Origin: Prevotellaceae bacterium UBA4372
Lineage (GTDB): Bacteria; Bacteroidota; Bacteroidia; Bacteroidales; Bacteroidaceae
Assembly: GCA_002391275.1 (NCBI GenBank)
Contig: DGSC01000026.1
Location: 1 to 23,972, forward strand
Length of the DNA: 23,972 bases
Direction of reading: 5' to 3'
Shown piece by piece: positions 6,710 to 15,244 of this stretch (positions are counted from its first letter, which is position 1; the number at the start of each line of letters is the position of its first letter). The notes under the pieces are model-generated. The model worked only from the letters and a program-made list of their open reading frames with translations. It had not been told where the DNA came from and did no database searches. A program made the translations under genes and the position numbers.

Positions 6710-7294
6710 ATGTCTAAACAACGTACTGCCGTAGGCGCTAAGATTCGTTCCATGCGCGAATCGAAAGGTCTGAGCCAAGAAGAAATCGCTGAACGTAGCG
6801 GATTGTCGGTGGAACAAGTCACATCTATTGAGGATGATGAGTTCCTGCCTTCTCTTGGGCCGTTGATAAAGATAGCCCGGGCTCTTGGCGTAAGGCTGGG
6901 AACTTTTCTTGATGACAACGACGAGCTTGGGCCCGTCGTCTGTAGGCGCGAGGTTCAGGAAGCAAGCAGCAGCATAAGCTTTTCCAATGACTCGACTGAA
7001 GCCCGCCAAAACATGATCTACCATTCCCTGGCTCGTCAGAAAGCGGGGAGACACATGGAACCCTTTGTTATCGACATCAAGCCCGACGAGGTTCAACAGT
7101 TCAAGCTCTCAGCCCATGAGGGTGAGGAATTTATATACGTCCTCGAAGGCACAATAGAAATTGCTTATGGCAAGACTGTCTATGAGCTCAATCAAGGCGA
7201 CAGTATCTTTTACGACAGCATTGTTAAGCACCACGTACATGGTGCTCCTGGAAAATCAGCTAAAATCCTTGCCGTAGTTTATATACCGATTTAA
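6710..7294 (+). CDS. XRE-type HTH regulator with C-terminal cupin domain
   Basis: A 194-residue regulator. Residues about 9-64 form an XRE/lambda-repressor-like HTH (KIRSMRESKGLSQEEIAERS, then VEQVTSIEDDEFLPSL). Residues about 118-193 form a single cupin barrel with EGEEFIYVLEGTIEI, the 'LNQGDSIFYDS' turn and a KHHVHG segment holding possible metal-binding histidines. Proteins of this layout sense a small ligand through the cupin and control nearby genes. The acyl-CoA synthetase starts about 130 nt downstream on the same strand. XRE-cupin regulator plus AMP-forming acid:CoA ligase is a recurrent pair in Bacteroidetes, so the ligase or its product is the likely regulatory partner; the ligand is not deducible from sequence. 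Confidence 0.88.
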   Translation: MSKQRTAVGAKIRSMRESKGLSQEEIAERSGLSVEQVTSIEDDEFLPSLGPLIKIARALGVRLGTFLDDNDELGPVVCRREVQEASSSISFSNDSTEARQNMIYHSLARQKAGRHMEPFVIDIKPDEVQQFKLSAHEGEEFIYVLEGTIEIAYGKTVYELNQGDSIFYDSIVKHHVHGAPGKSAKILAVVYIPI

Positions 7295-7422
7295 ACCTTC
7301 AGCATCGAATACGGTTTCACCGACGACCTTGCTGGTTCTCTGCTCTCAACAGGGCTAAGCGATATTTATCAGCTTTGTGAACGTAAATAACCGTTCTACA
7401 TTTAGTGAAAACAAGATTGACA

Positions 7423-9120
7423 ATGGATAACAAAAAACGAACATATCCCGCCGAGACAGGCAGTGAAGGCTACACACTCTCTGAACGTACGCTCGGCCAA
7501 TGGCTTGAACACTGGGCTACGACAACCCCCGACAAAGAATATCTCGTCTATAGCGACCGCGACTTGCGTTTCACATGGTCGCAATTCAATGAGCGCGTCG
7601 ATAATCTGGCTAAAGGGTTGCTTGCCATAGGGGTAAAGAAAGGCTACAACGTTGGCATCTGGGCAACCAATGTTCCTGACTGGCTCACTTTCCTTTATGC
7701 AACAGCTAAGATCGGAGCGGTGCTCGTGACCGTCAACACCAATTACAAGCAGAGTGAATTGGAATACCTATGCAAAGATTCTGACATGCACACACTTTGC
7801 ATTACCGACGGTACGTGGGAGGCCAACTACGTGGATATGACCTATAACATGTTACCAGAGTTGCGCACAGCCGAACGGGGACATCTCAGCAGCAAACAAT
7901 TTCCACACTTGAAAAACGTCGTCTACATCGGCATGGAGAAATACCGAGGCATGTTCAACACTGCTGAACTGCTCCTGTTGGGACAAAACATCGAAGACGA
8001 AGTGCTCGAATCGGCAAAGAAGTCCGTAAGCTGTCACGACGTAGTGAACATGCAATATACATCAGGTACAACCGGATTTCCCAAGGGTGTTATGCTCACT
8101 CATTTCAATATTGCCAACGACGGCTTTTTCACCGGTGAAAACATGGGATTCAGCGATGACGACAAGCTTTGCGTATGCGTGCCCCTTTTCCACTGCTTTG
8201 GCGTTGTGCTGGCTACGATGAACTGTCTCACGCACGGCTGTACACAAGTAATGGTCGAGAAGTTCGACCCGCTGGTTGTCTTGGCCAGCGTCCACAAGGA
8301 GCGATGCACCGCACTTTATGGTGTCCCCACGATGTTTATTGCAGAACTCAACCATCCCATGTTCGACATGTTTGACATGAGCTCTTTGCGCACAGGCATC
8401 ATGGCTGGTTCACTTTGTCCAGTGGAGTTGATGAAACAAGTTTCCGAGAAAATGTTTATGACCATCACCTCTGTTTATGGCCTGACAGAGAGTTCTCCTG
8501 GGATGACACAAACCTGTCTCAATGACAGCTTCGAACAACGCTGCACCACTGTGGGACGAGATTATCCGTTCGTTGAAGTGAAGGTCCTTGACCCTGAGAC
8601 AGGGGAAGAATGCCCTGTAGGGGTACAAGGAGAGATGTGCTGCCGAGGCTTCAATGTCATGAAGGGCTACTACAAAAACCCACAAGCTACGGCTGAGGTT
8701 ATTGACAAGAATGGATTCCTGCACAGCGGTGATCTTGGAATCAAGGACGAGCAGGGTTTTTATCGTATCACCGGGCGTATAAAGGATATGATCATTCGAG
8801 GTGGAGAAAATGTCTATCCACGTGAAATCGAAGAATTTATTTACCACATGCCTGGCATAAAGGATGTACAGGTTGCTGCCGTTCCGTCAAAGAAATATGG
8901 CGAAGAGGTCGGAGCCTTCATTATCCTACAAGAAGGAGTCACGATGACAGCAGAAGATGTTCGAGAGTTCTGTCGCGGCAAAATAGCACGTTACAAGACC
9001 CCCAAATATGTATTCTTCGTCGACGAGTTTCCCTTGACAGGTTCTGGCAAAATACAAAAATTCAAGCTCAAAGAACTCAGTCTCAAACTCTGTAAAGAAC
9101 AAGGCATCGAAGTAATATAA
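7423..9120 (+). CDS. AMP-forming acyl-CoA synthetase (AMP-binding family)
   Basis: A 565-residue cytoplasmic enzyme of the ANL adenylating superfamily, which activates a carboxylic acid with ATP and then transfers it to CoA. Motifs: P-loop YTSGTTGFPKG (about 212-222), YGLTESSPG (352-360), the SGDLG aspartate region (435-439), GRIKDMIIRGGENVYP hinge and A8 region (451-466), and catalytic Lys543 in GSGKIQK. The length and the ENVYPREIEE motif match medium- or long-chain fatty acyl-CoA synthetases; the exact acid is unknown. I chose the ATG at 7423 because the frame's earlier start is a GTG at 7405 that adds only six residues with no better context. The leader after the regulator gene (7295-7422) has no clear promoter, so read-through from the regulator promoter is likely. 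Confidence 0.92.
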   Translation: MDNKKRTYPAETGSEGYTLSERTLGQWLEHWATTTPDKEYLVYSDRDLRFTWSQFNERVDNLAKGLLAIGVKKGYNVGIWATNVPDWLTFLYATAKIGAVLVTVNTNYKQSELEYLCKDSDMHTLCITDGTWEANYVDMTYNMLPELRTAERGHLSSKQFPHLKNVVYIGMEKYRGMFNTAELLLLGQNIEDEVLESAKKSVSCHDVVNMQYTSGTTGFPKGVMLTHFNIANDGFFTGENMGFSDDDKLCVCVPLFHCFGVVLATMNCLTHGCTQVMVEKFDPLVVLASVHKERCTALYGVPTMFIAELNHPMFDMFDMSSLRTGIMAGSLCPVELMKQVSEKMFMTITSVYGLTESSPGMTQTCLNDSFEQRCTTVGRDYPFVEVKVLDPETGEECPVGVQGEMCCRGFNVMKGYYKNPQATAEVIDKNGFLHSGDLGIKDEQGFYRITGRIKDMIIRGGENVYPREIEEFIYHMPGIKDVQVAAVPSKKYGEEVGAFIILQEGVTMTAEDVREFCRGKIARYKTPKYVFFVDEFPLTGSGKIQKFKLKELSLKLCKEQGIEVI

Positions 9121-9143
9121 TTTTTAATTTTTTAGCATTTTCC

Positions 9144-9174
9144 TTGTCGGTTAAACAAATATTTACTATCTTTG
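9144..9174 (+). promoter_or_regulatory. Promoter of the seven-gene operon
   Basis: TTG at 9144-9146, a 20-nt spacer and TATCTTTG at 9167-9174, an excellent match to the Bacteroidetes promoter. Transcription would begin near 9181, about 20 nt before the first start codon. No further promoter of this quality was noticed between the genes down to 16564. Confidence 0.75.
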
Positions 9175-9202
9175 CCGCTGATTTTAACAAACATAAAGAC
9201 TC

Positions 9203-9838
9203 TTGAAGCGCTATCTTTATCTCTTTATACTCTTATTGCTACTCTGCATCGTAGGGGTGTGGAGTTGGTTGGCGCGCCCTTGGGAAGGATGGTATATAGA
9301 GTCTTCAACAAGTAAGGTACAAGGACAACGCGTTGTCATAGAACGCTATGACCGTGTTCTTGACGAATATGTGTCACTTGGAAGCTACACTGCCTTACAT
9401 AAAATGAATACCGATTACACGGCCCAAACAACCATGCTCATCGAAAACGTTCTTCAATTAGGCAGTGCCATGGACCCTGATATTGAGAAACGCATGAGAT
9501 ACCTTTATCTTGATTCTACAATGCAGCTCCTTCTTGATGAAGTCCATAAACAATATGGAGACTTGAGCGATCTGGAAGAACATTTCGAAAAGACATTCAA
9601 CGCTATCGAGAAAAAAGATCCCAACTTCCGCAGGCCACATATTTACACTCAAATAGGCCGTCTGGGACCGAGCATCGTGGTCAACGACACACTCATCGGA
9701 ATCAGTCTCGACAAATATCTCGGGGCTGACAACCATCTCTATCATGGTCGTTTCACCGACGACGAGCTATCGCACATGAACCGCTCAGACATCGTGAATG
9801 ATGCCATAGACGCTTACATCAACCAAAAGATACATTAA
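9203..9838 (+). CDS. GldB-like membrane-anchored protein
   Basis: A 211-residue protein with an N-terminal hydrophobic segment (about residues 4-23) that is a membrane anchor or uncleaved signal. The C-terminal half carries PSIVVNDTLIGISLDKYLGADNHLY, closely resembling the segment 'D..L.ISLDYYLG.DHPLY' of the gliding-motility lipoprotein GldB family. It is shorter than GldB (about 320 residues) and lacks a convincing lipobox. Most Bacteroidales do not glide, so the label reflects family, not motility. The start is a TTG: a stop codon (TAA at 9194-9196) lies two codons upstream in frame, the next in-frame ATG is far inside, and a strong promoter ends about 28 nt upstream. It opens a tightly packed operon. 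Confidence 0.75.
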   Translation: MKRYLYLFILLLLLCIVGVWSWLARPWEGWYIESSTSKVQGQRVVIERYDRVLDEYVSLGSYTALHKMNTDYTAQTTMLIENVLQLGSAMDPDIEKRMRYLYLDSTMQLLLDEVHKQYGDLSDLEEHFEKTFNAIEKKDPNFRRPHIYTQIGRLGPSIVVNDTLIGISLDKYLGADNHLYHGRFTDDELSHMNRSDIVNDAIDAYINQKIH

Positions 9839-9847
9839 TTATATATA

Positions 9848-10552
9848 GTGGCTGCCTTATACCTCATACCAGTAGAATTAGGCGAGACGCCCCAAGAACG
9901 TGTGTTGCCACCCTACAACAGGGACGTTATCCTCGGAATACGACATTTCATTGTTGAAGATATACGATCAGCTCGTCGTTTTCTGAGGCGTGTAGACCGC
10001 GGCATCAACATCGATGAGCTCTCATTCTATCCAATGGGAAAGCATGCTGATGTATCACTTTTCGCGTCATATTTGAAGGTCATGGAAAAAGGCGAGGACG
10101 TAGGTGTCATCTCTGAAGCTGGTTGCCCTGCTGTTGCCGACCCTGGTGCCGACGTTGTGGCAATTGCCCAACGCAAGGGGTATAGAGTCATTCCCTTAGT
10201 CGGTCCGTCATCAATGATCATGGCTGTGATGGCTTCTGGATTGAACGGACAGAGCTTTGCATTTCATGGTTACTTACCTAAAGATTCCACAGATAGCATC
10301 AAACGACTAAAGCAATTGGAAGAAAGGGCTGTAAGAGAACACGAAACGCAGTTGTTTATTGAGACCCCATATCGTAACCAAAAGCTCTTTGCCATGCTTT
10401 GTCAGACGTTACGCCCGCAAACCCGACTTTGCATTGCTGCCGGCTTAACTACCGACGATGAATGGATTCACACCCACACCATAAGCGAGTGGCGACATCT
10501 CAACCTGCCCGATCTCTCCAAAACACCGGCTATCTTCCTTTTCGGCTCATAG
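9848..10552 (+). CDS. RsmI-like SAM-dependent methyltransferase (tetrapyrrole methylase fold)
   Basis: A 234-residue protein of the tetrapyrrole methylase/RsmI family. It shows the opening LYLIPVELGE, a VGVISEAGCPAVADPGA segment (about 89-105) matching the RsmI signature 'SDAGTPGISDPG', PLVGPSSMIMAVMASGLNGQSFAFHGYLP (about 119-147), and the late ETPYRN block. RsmI methylates the ribose 2'-OH of C1402 in 16S rRNA. Bacteroidetes often have both a full RsmI and a shorter paralog like this one, so the target here is uncertain. It starts with GTG, 9 nt after the preceding stop, which indicates co-transcription. Confidence 0.85.
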   Translation: MAALYLIPVELGETPQERVLPPYNRDVILGIRHFIVEDIRSARRFLRRVDRGINIDELSFYPMGKHADVSLFASYLKVMEKGEDVGVISEAGCPAVADPGADVVAIAQRKGYRVIPLVGPSSMIMAVMASGLNGQSFAFHGYLPKDSTDSIKRLKQLEERAVREHETQLFIETPYRNQKLFAMLCQTLRPQTRLCIAAGLTTDDEWIHTHTISEWRHLNLPDLSKTPAIFLFGS

Positions 10553-10574
10553 AACAAATACAATTATCTTCTTC

Positions 10575-11993
10575 ATGAAATCAAGATTTTGTTTCATACT
10601 TCCATTTGCGTTATTAAGCATTCCCTCTTACTCACAAAGTACTGACTCTCTTGAAAGTAAGAAAAGTCTTGTCATACAAATACTAAATTCAATGGAAGAG
10701 GAACAAGCCGAACAATCCTTCGCAATTAAATCGCCCGTTCGTACAGGCCAAACGCCTACTATCACTTGCGAAGAAAAGTCTGCTTTCGACACCTCAACAT
10801 TCACTATTGATGCTCAGATACGTGCTCGGGGTGAATACTTAAACCCTTCTACCCCATCACCATCGCCTGAACAAAGCCACAATCTGCTCATCAATCAGCG
10901 AGCACGAATCACGTTAGAATACTTACGTCGGAACCTGCAATTCAAAGCCTCGGTACAGCACACAGGATTATGGGGTCAAGATCAAATTGCGAGCAAGAAC
11001 GGACGCGTGTCGATGAGCGAAGCTTGGGCTAAAGCATTTACCAACAAAGGCTTATTTCTCCAAGTAGGCCGACAAGTGCTATCTTACGACGACGAACGTA
11101 TCCTTGGATGTTCCGATTGGAACGTAGCTGGCAACAGCCACGATGCGTTGCGCTTCGGACTCGACTCTGACACCCACAAGCTCCACCTATTGGCTTCGAT
11201 AAGTCAAACGGCTACAAACACCCCGACGCAGATATATACACACCCCATGCCATATAAGAATCTCACTGGCCTTTGGTACCATTTCCAGGCGAAAAAGGCT
11301 CCCGTAAACTTTTCGATTCTCGGGCTTAATGTTGGGGTAAAGCCCGAAGCTACCGAAACCGTAGAAAGTAAAACTAAATACTTTCAACTTTTTGGGACCC
11401 ACCTAACATACTCACCCGCACAATTCGCATTAACTGCCTCTGCCTACTTTGAGCGAGGAACTGAAGCAATAACCAACAAGGATATCGCAGCCTTTATGGC
11501 AAGCGTCAAGGCTGCTTATACACATAATATGTTCGGTGCACATATCGCATACGACTATCTCAGCGGAAATAACGAACGAAATATCAATCAACACGCATTC
11601 AATCCTCTCTTCGGCACCCACCACAACTTTAACGGTGCTATGGACTACTTTACCCCGATTGTTAACTGCGGCCTTCAGGATGCTCAAGCAGGATTGTGTT
11701 TCAACATTGGACGTCAACGATCTGGAATAGGACATCCCGTGACCATCTCTGCTGACTACCATTACTTTCTCACAGCAGAGAAGTATGTAAAATATGATAC
11801 CACACTTGGACAAGAGTTAGACCTGAACATCAATGCACGCATTCTACCAGACATCACTCTGTCTGGTGGCTATTCGTTTATGTTTGGCACTAAAACCATG
11901 CAGCTTATCCAAAGTCCTGCGGATAACATCCGTCAACATTGGGCTTTCATTTCTATCAATATCAACCCACGCATTCTTACAATCAAGTGGTAG
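10575..11993 (+). CDS. Alginate-export-family outer membrane beta-barrel
   Basis: A 472-residue exported protein with a signal peptide (about 1-21, cleavage after SYSQ) and alternating beta-strand composition through to a C-terminal strand ending in ILTIKW, as in outer membrane barrels. The segment QVGRQVLSYDDERILGCSDWNVAGNSHDALRF (near 155-190) is the hallmark of the alginate export (AlgE/DUF-type porin) family. These porins pass anionic or small solutes; in Bacteroidetes a member often lies with nitrite-reductase or cytochrome c assembly genes, which fits the two downstream genes (17-nt gap). The transported substrate is unknown. The 22-nt gap from the upstream methyltransferase gene supports one operon. 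Confidence 0.85.
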   Translation: MKSRFCFILPFALLSIPSYSQSTDSLESKKSLVIQILNSMEEEQAEQSFAIKSPVRTGQTPTITCEEKSAFDTSTFTIDAQIRARGEYLNPSTPSPSPEQSHNLLINQRARITLEYLRRNLQFKASVQHTGLWGQDQIASKNGRVSMSEAWAKAFTNKGLFLQVGRQVLSYDDERILGCSDWNVAGNSHDALRFGLDSDTHKLHLLASISQTATNTPTQIYTHPMPYKNLTGLWYHFQAKKAPVNFSILGLNVGVKPEATETVESKTKYFQLFGTHLTYSPAQFALTASAYFERGTEAITNKDIAAFMASVKAAYTHNMFGAHIAYDYLSGNNERNINQHAFNPLFGTHHNFNGAMDYFTPIVNCGLQDAQAGLCFNIGRQRSGIGHPVTISADYHYFLTAEKYVKYDTTLGQELDLNINARILPDITLSGGYSFMFGTKTMQLIQSPADNIRQHWAFISININPRILTIKW

Positions 11994-12010
11994 AAAAATA
12001 AGTAAACACT

Positions 12011-12979
12011 ATGGCGAAACATATACATCGCAATTTAGCCGAAGGCTACGTCAGAGGAGCCATACTACTTGCAATTGGAGTAATTCTTCAACTCACGATT
12101 GGGCCTGTCGAATGGTCTGCATTCGCTTGGCCGACTAATGCCATTACTCTTTCGATATTCGTTGTTCTCATCGTTCTCGCCCACTTCTTCAGTAAACATA
12201 GTGTTGCGCTACAATATCTATCGTCGGTTCATGCTTCAGTGTCAACCCTCGTCTACGCCCTTGCGCTTACTATTGTCATGGGACTGACACGACAAAAAGA
12301 GGAAGGCACATGGTTCAGCAATATGCTTACCTTCTGGCCTTTTGTACTTATTTATGCCAAAATGGCCTTCATTCTTGGAATGGTAACGCTAAAGCGACTA
12401 AATGCTATGTTTAGCAAGAATTCCCCCCATCGATTCTCGCTACACAACCTTGCTTTCATACTCAACCATGCTGGATTGTTCATTGCTATTGTATGTGCTA
12501 CTTTGGGCAATGCAGATATCAGAAGGCTTAAAATGATTACCGCCACTCACACGTTGCAATGGCGTGCTATTGACGAGCAAATGCGTGTCATGGATATGCC
12601 AATTGCCATAGAGCTCAAGCGTTTCATCATGGAAGAATACGACGACGGCACCCCAAAACGATTTGCTTCGGATATTGAAATCGTAACTCGCACCGGCAAG
12701 GACTTTTGTGCTACTGTCGATGTCAACCATCCTGTGAAAGTCGACGGATGGAAAATTTATCAGTTCGACTACGATGCTGATTTAGGCAGCAAGAGCCAAA
12801 CAAGTATTCTTGCTTTTGTTCGCGACCCATGGCTACCCTCTGTCTATGTTGGCATTTTCATGATGCTTGCAGGAGCATTGCTCATGTTCCTCGGCACAGG
12901 AAGTGGCCCTGGCACGGGCATGCATGAATCTTCTACTTTCGATCGTTTCTCAAAAAGCCATAACAACAGCAACTTATGA
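12011..12979 (+). CDS. ResB-like cytochrome c biogenesis protein
   Basis: A 322-residue inner-membrane protein with about six membrane helices: four to five in the first 165 residues, then a roughly 100-residue extracytoplasmic region and a last helix (about 280-300). The extracytoplasmic part reads 'DMPIAIELKRFIMEEYDDGTPKRFASDIEI', with later 'HPVKVDGWKIYQFDYD', typical of ResB/Ccs1. Candidate haem histidines are in SSVHAS and LNHAGLF. ResB/Ccs1 pairs with CcsA to carry haem across the membrane and attach it to apocytochromes c (system II). It is shorter than full Ccs1 (400-600 residues), as is common in Bacteroidetes. Its stop overlaps the start of the CcsA gene (ATGA), implying translational coupling. 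Confidence 0.88.
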   Translation: MAKHIHRNLAEGYVRGAILLAIGVILQLTIGPVEWSAFAWPTNAITLSIFVVLIVLAHFFSKHSVALQYLSSVHASVSTLVYALALTIVMGLTRQKEEGTWFSNMLTFWPFVLIYAKMAFILGMVTLKRLNAMFSKNSPHRFSLHNLAFILNHAGLFIAIVCATLGNADIRRLKMITATHTLQWRAIDEQMRVMDMPIAIELKRFIMEEYDDGTPKRFASDIEIVTRTGKDFCATVDVNHPVKVDGWKIYQFDYDADLGSKSQTSILAFVRDPWLPSVYVGIFMMLAGALLMFLGTGSGPGTGMHESSTFDRFSKSHNNSNL

Positions 12980-13791
12980 TTTGGGATTATTTCATCTACT
13001 TCGCAGTGGTCGCCATCATCCTGTGGACTCTTGGTGCAGGCATGGCATGGTCGGGGAAGGCGCCCAAGGGGAGAATCAGACTTTCAGCCGTACTATTCAC
13101 AGCATCAGGCTTAGCCATTTTCTTTATATTCATACTTGGAATATGGCTCACACTGAAGCATCCTCCCTTGCGCACTATGGGAGAAACGCGATTGTGGTAT
13201 TCCTTTTTTTTACCGCTTGTTGGCCTCATCATCTATTTACGATGGCGTTATAGATGGATTCTTACATTCTCTACGCTTTTAGCTACCGTGTTTATATGTG
13301 TCAACATCTTCAAGCCTGAGATCCACACCCAGACACTTATGCCAGCCTTGCAAAGCCCTTGGTTTGCGCCGCACGTTATTGTATATATGTTTGCCTATGC
13401 CCTCATGGGCGCTGCTACAATTATGGCTATCTTTTACCTTTTCATCCACAAACCTCATACGTTATCGCGACCTCATGCCCGTGAGATGCGCGAACTTGAC
13501 CAGCTCGTTCGTAGCGGATTGGCATTTCTTACGTTTGGCATGCTCTTCGGTGCATTGTGGGCTAAAGAGGCTTGGGGGCACTATTGGTCGTGGGATCCTA
13601 AAGAAACATGGGCTGCTATCACTTGGCTTGCTTATCTTACTTACATTCATTACCGACTTCTGTCAAGGCACAAGCCACGCGTGGCCTTATGCATGCTGCT
13701 CGTTGCCTTCATCCTCCTTCAGATGTGCTGGTGGGGTATCAATTACCTACCCAGTGCACAAGGCGTGAGCGTTCATACTTATGGCAGCTAA
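12976..13791 (+). CDS. ccsA: CcsA-type cytochrome c assembly protein (haem lyase/exporter)
   Basis: A 271-residue polytopic membrane protein of the CcmC/CcsA family. The tryptophan-rich haem-handling WWD motif is present at about 200-212 (WGHYWSWDPKETW). Conserved histidine candidates are His61 in LKHPPLRT, His133 in APHVIVY and His267 in the C-terminal SVHTYGS. Together with ResB it forms the system II cytochrome c synthase. It overlaps the upstream ResB-like gene by 4 nt (ATGA). No CXXCH cytochrome is encoded in this window, so the client must be elsewhere; nitrite reductase NrfA/NrfH is the usual client in Bacteroidales. Confidence 0.92.
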   Translation: MIWDYFIYFAVVAIILWTLGAGMAWSGKAPKGRIRLSAVLFTASGLAIFFIFILGIWLTLKHPPLRTMGETRLWYSFFLPLVGLIIYLRWRYRWILTFSTLLATVFICVNIFKPEIHTQTLMPALQSPWFAPHVIVYMFAYALMGAATIMAIFYLFIHKPHTLSRPHAREMRELDQLVRSGLAFLTFGMLFGALWAKEAWGHYWSWDPKETWAAITWLAYLTYIHYRLLSRHKPRVALCMLLVAFILLQMCWWGINYLPSAQGVSVHTYGS

Positions 13792-13819
13792 GGGCTAAGG
13801 TATCAAGTAATATCTGAAT

Positions 13820-15214
13820 ATGGAAATGATTATATTATATATAGCGTGCGGAAGTGCACTTGGTGCGCTTATTGTATGGCTGGTGATGCGTGGCAGGCTA
13901 AACGTAGTCCAGACCATCCTTGATGAGCGCACAGCTGAAGGTCGTGACTTGCAGCAAGCACTTCATGAGCGAGAAGAAGCGTTGAAAGCACAGACTGATG
14001 AGCGCCAGCAGCTGGCTGTACGTGTTGAGGTACTCAGCAACCAACTGGCCGACATGCAGCGGCATAGCCAAGAAAGTATTGAGGCTAAAGAGCAAGCCGC
14101 ACGTGAAGCCATAGAAGCACAGGAACAGCGCCACGCCGAAGCCCTGACGGCTCAACAAGCGCGATTTGACGAAACCATTGCCAAAGTAACGGCACAGATG
14201 AAAGACGCCACCAATGAAATGCTACGGCAGCGGCAGAAGGAATTCGCTGAAGCATCAGGCGTAAGCATTGGCGTGCTTGTCAATCCACTTAAAGAAAACA
14301 TCGAAGAGCTCAAACGCACTTTGGCCGAGAACAAAAACCAGCAAAGCGCCGACAGCGGAGCCATCAAGACCATCATTCAACAAATGATGCAATCGAGCGA
14401 AGCAGCACGGCGCAGCACCGATGAACTCACCCGCGTCTTCCGTCGTAGCAACAATGTTCAAGGCATTTGGGGCGAAACGGTACTCGACGAATTGCTGGAG
14501 AGCCAAGGCCTCACTCGGGGAATCCACTACGATGTTCAACCTACCATGCGCGACGTTTCAGGCAATGCCGTTCTTAACGATGAAGGAGCTCGGCTGCGCC
14601 CCGACATCATCTTGCACCTCGATCAGCGACGCGATGTCATCATCGATTCCAAGGTATCCTTGGCGGCTTATATGGACTATGTGAACGCGCAAGATGAAGG
14701 TGAACGTCAACGTTGCCTGCAGGCTCACGTCAACAGTATACGCGAGCAAGTAAATCGACTCGCCAATAAAGATTATAGCGCCTACGTTCAGCCCCCGAAG
14801 GTGAGGATGGACTACGTCATTATGTTCGTGCCCCACGCTGGCGCACTATGGACGGCGCTCGGTGCACAGCCCGATCTCTGGCGACGTTCCATGGAACGCG
14901 GCGTCTACATTGCCGACGAGCAGACACTTTTTGCTGCCCTGCGCATTATCAACCTTACGTGGACACAAATCCGTCAAGCAGAAAACCACGAGAAGGTGTA
15001 TGCCCTCGCCGGTGAATTGATGGACCGCGTGGGACAATTCATGAAGAAATATCAGGCCATCGGCAGCGCCTTACAAAAGGCACAGCAATCATACGATGAA
15101 GCTGAACGCAAGCTCTCTCCTACCGGTCAGAGCATCTTACAGACCTGTGCCAAGCTGCAAAAACTTGGTGCCAAACAATCCGAAAAGAATCCTCTTCCAC
15201 AGCTGAATGAGTAA
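13820..15214 (+). CDS. rmuC: DNA recombination protein RmuC
   Basis: A 464-residue protein with an N-terminal membrane helix (about 3-22), a long coiled coil rich in Glu, Gln and Ala (about 30-150) and the RmuC nuclease-like domain (about 185-440). The core includes NNVQGIWGETVLDELLESQGL, LRPDIILHLDQRRDVIIDSKVSL (conserved Asp and Lys of a PD-(D/E)XK-like site) and YVIMFVPHAGALWTAL. RmuC limits DNA inversions at short inverted repeats in E. coli. It starts 28 nt after ccsA and continues the operon; no functional tie to haem assembly is known. Confidence 0.95.
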   Translation: MEMIILYIACGSALGALIVWLVMRGRLNVVQTILDERTAEGRDLQQALHEREEALKAQTDERQQLAVRVEVLSNQLADMQRHSQESIEAKEQAAREAIEAQEQRHAEALTAQQARFDETIAKVTAQMKDATNEMLRQRQKEFAEASGVSIGVLVNPLKENIEELKRTLAENKNQQSADSGAIKTIIQQMMQSSEAARRSTDELTRVFRRSNNVQGIWGETVLDELLESQGLTRGIHYDVQPTMRDVSGNAVLNDEGARLRPDIILHLDQRRDVIIDSKVSLAAYMDYVNAQDEGERQRCLQAHVNSIREQVNRLANKDYSAYVQPPKVRMDYVIMFVPHAGALWTALGAQPDLWRRSMERGVYIADEQTLFAALRIINLTWTQIRQAENHEKVYALAGELMDRVGQFMKKYQAIGSALQKAQQSYDEAERKLSPTGQSILQTCAKLQKLGAKQSEKNPLPQLNE

Positions 15215-15244
15215 TGTCGCCAAGCTAATTCCACAACATAAACT

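Noticed and set aside
9203..9838. Evidence for gliding motility
   Set aside because: A single short GldB-like protein without other gld or spr genes does not support motility.
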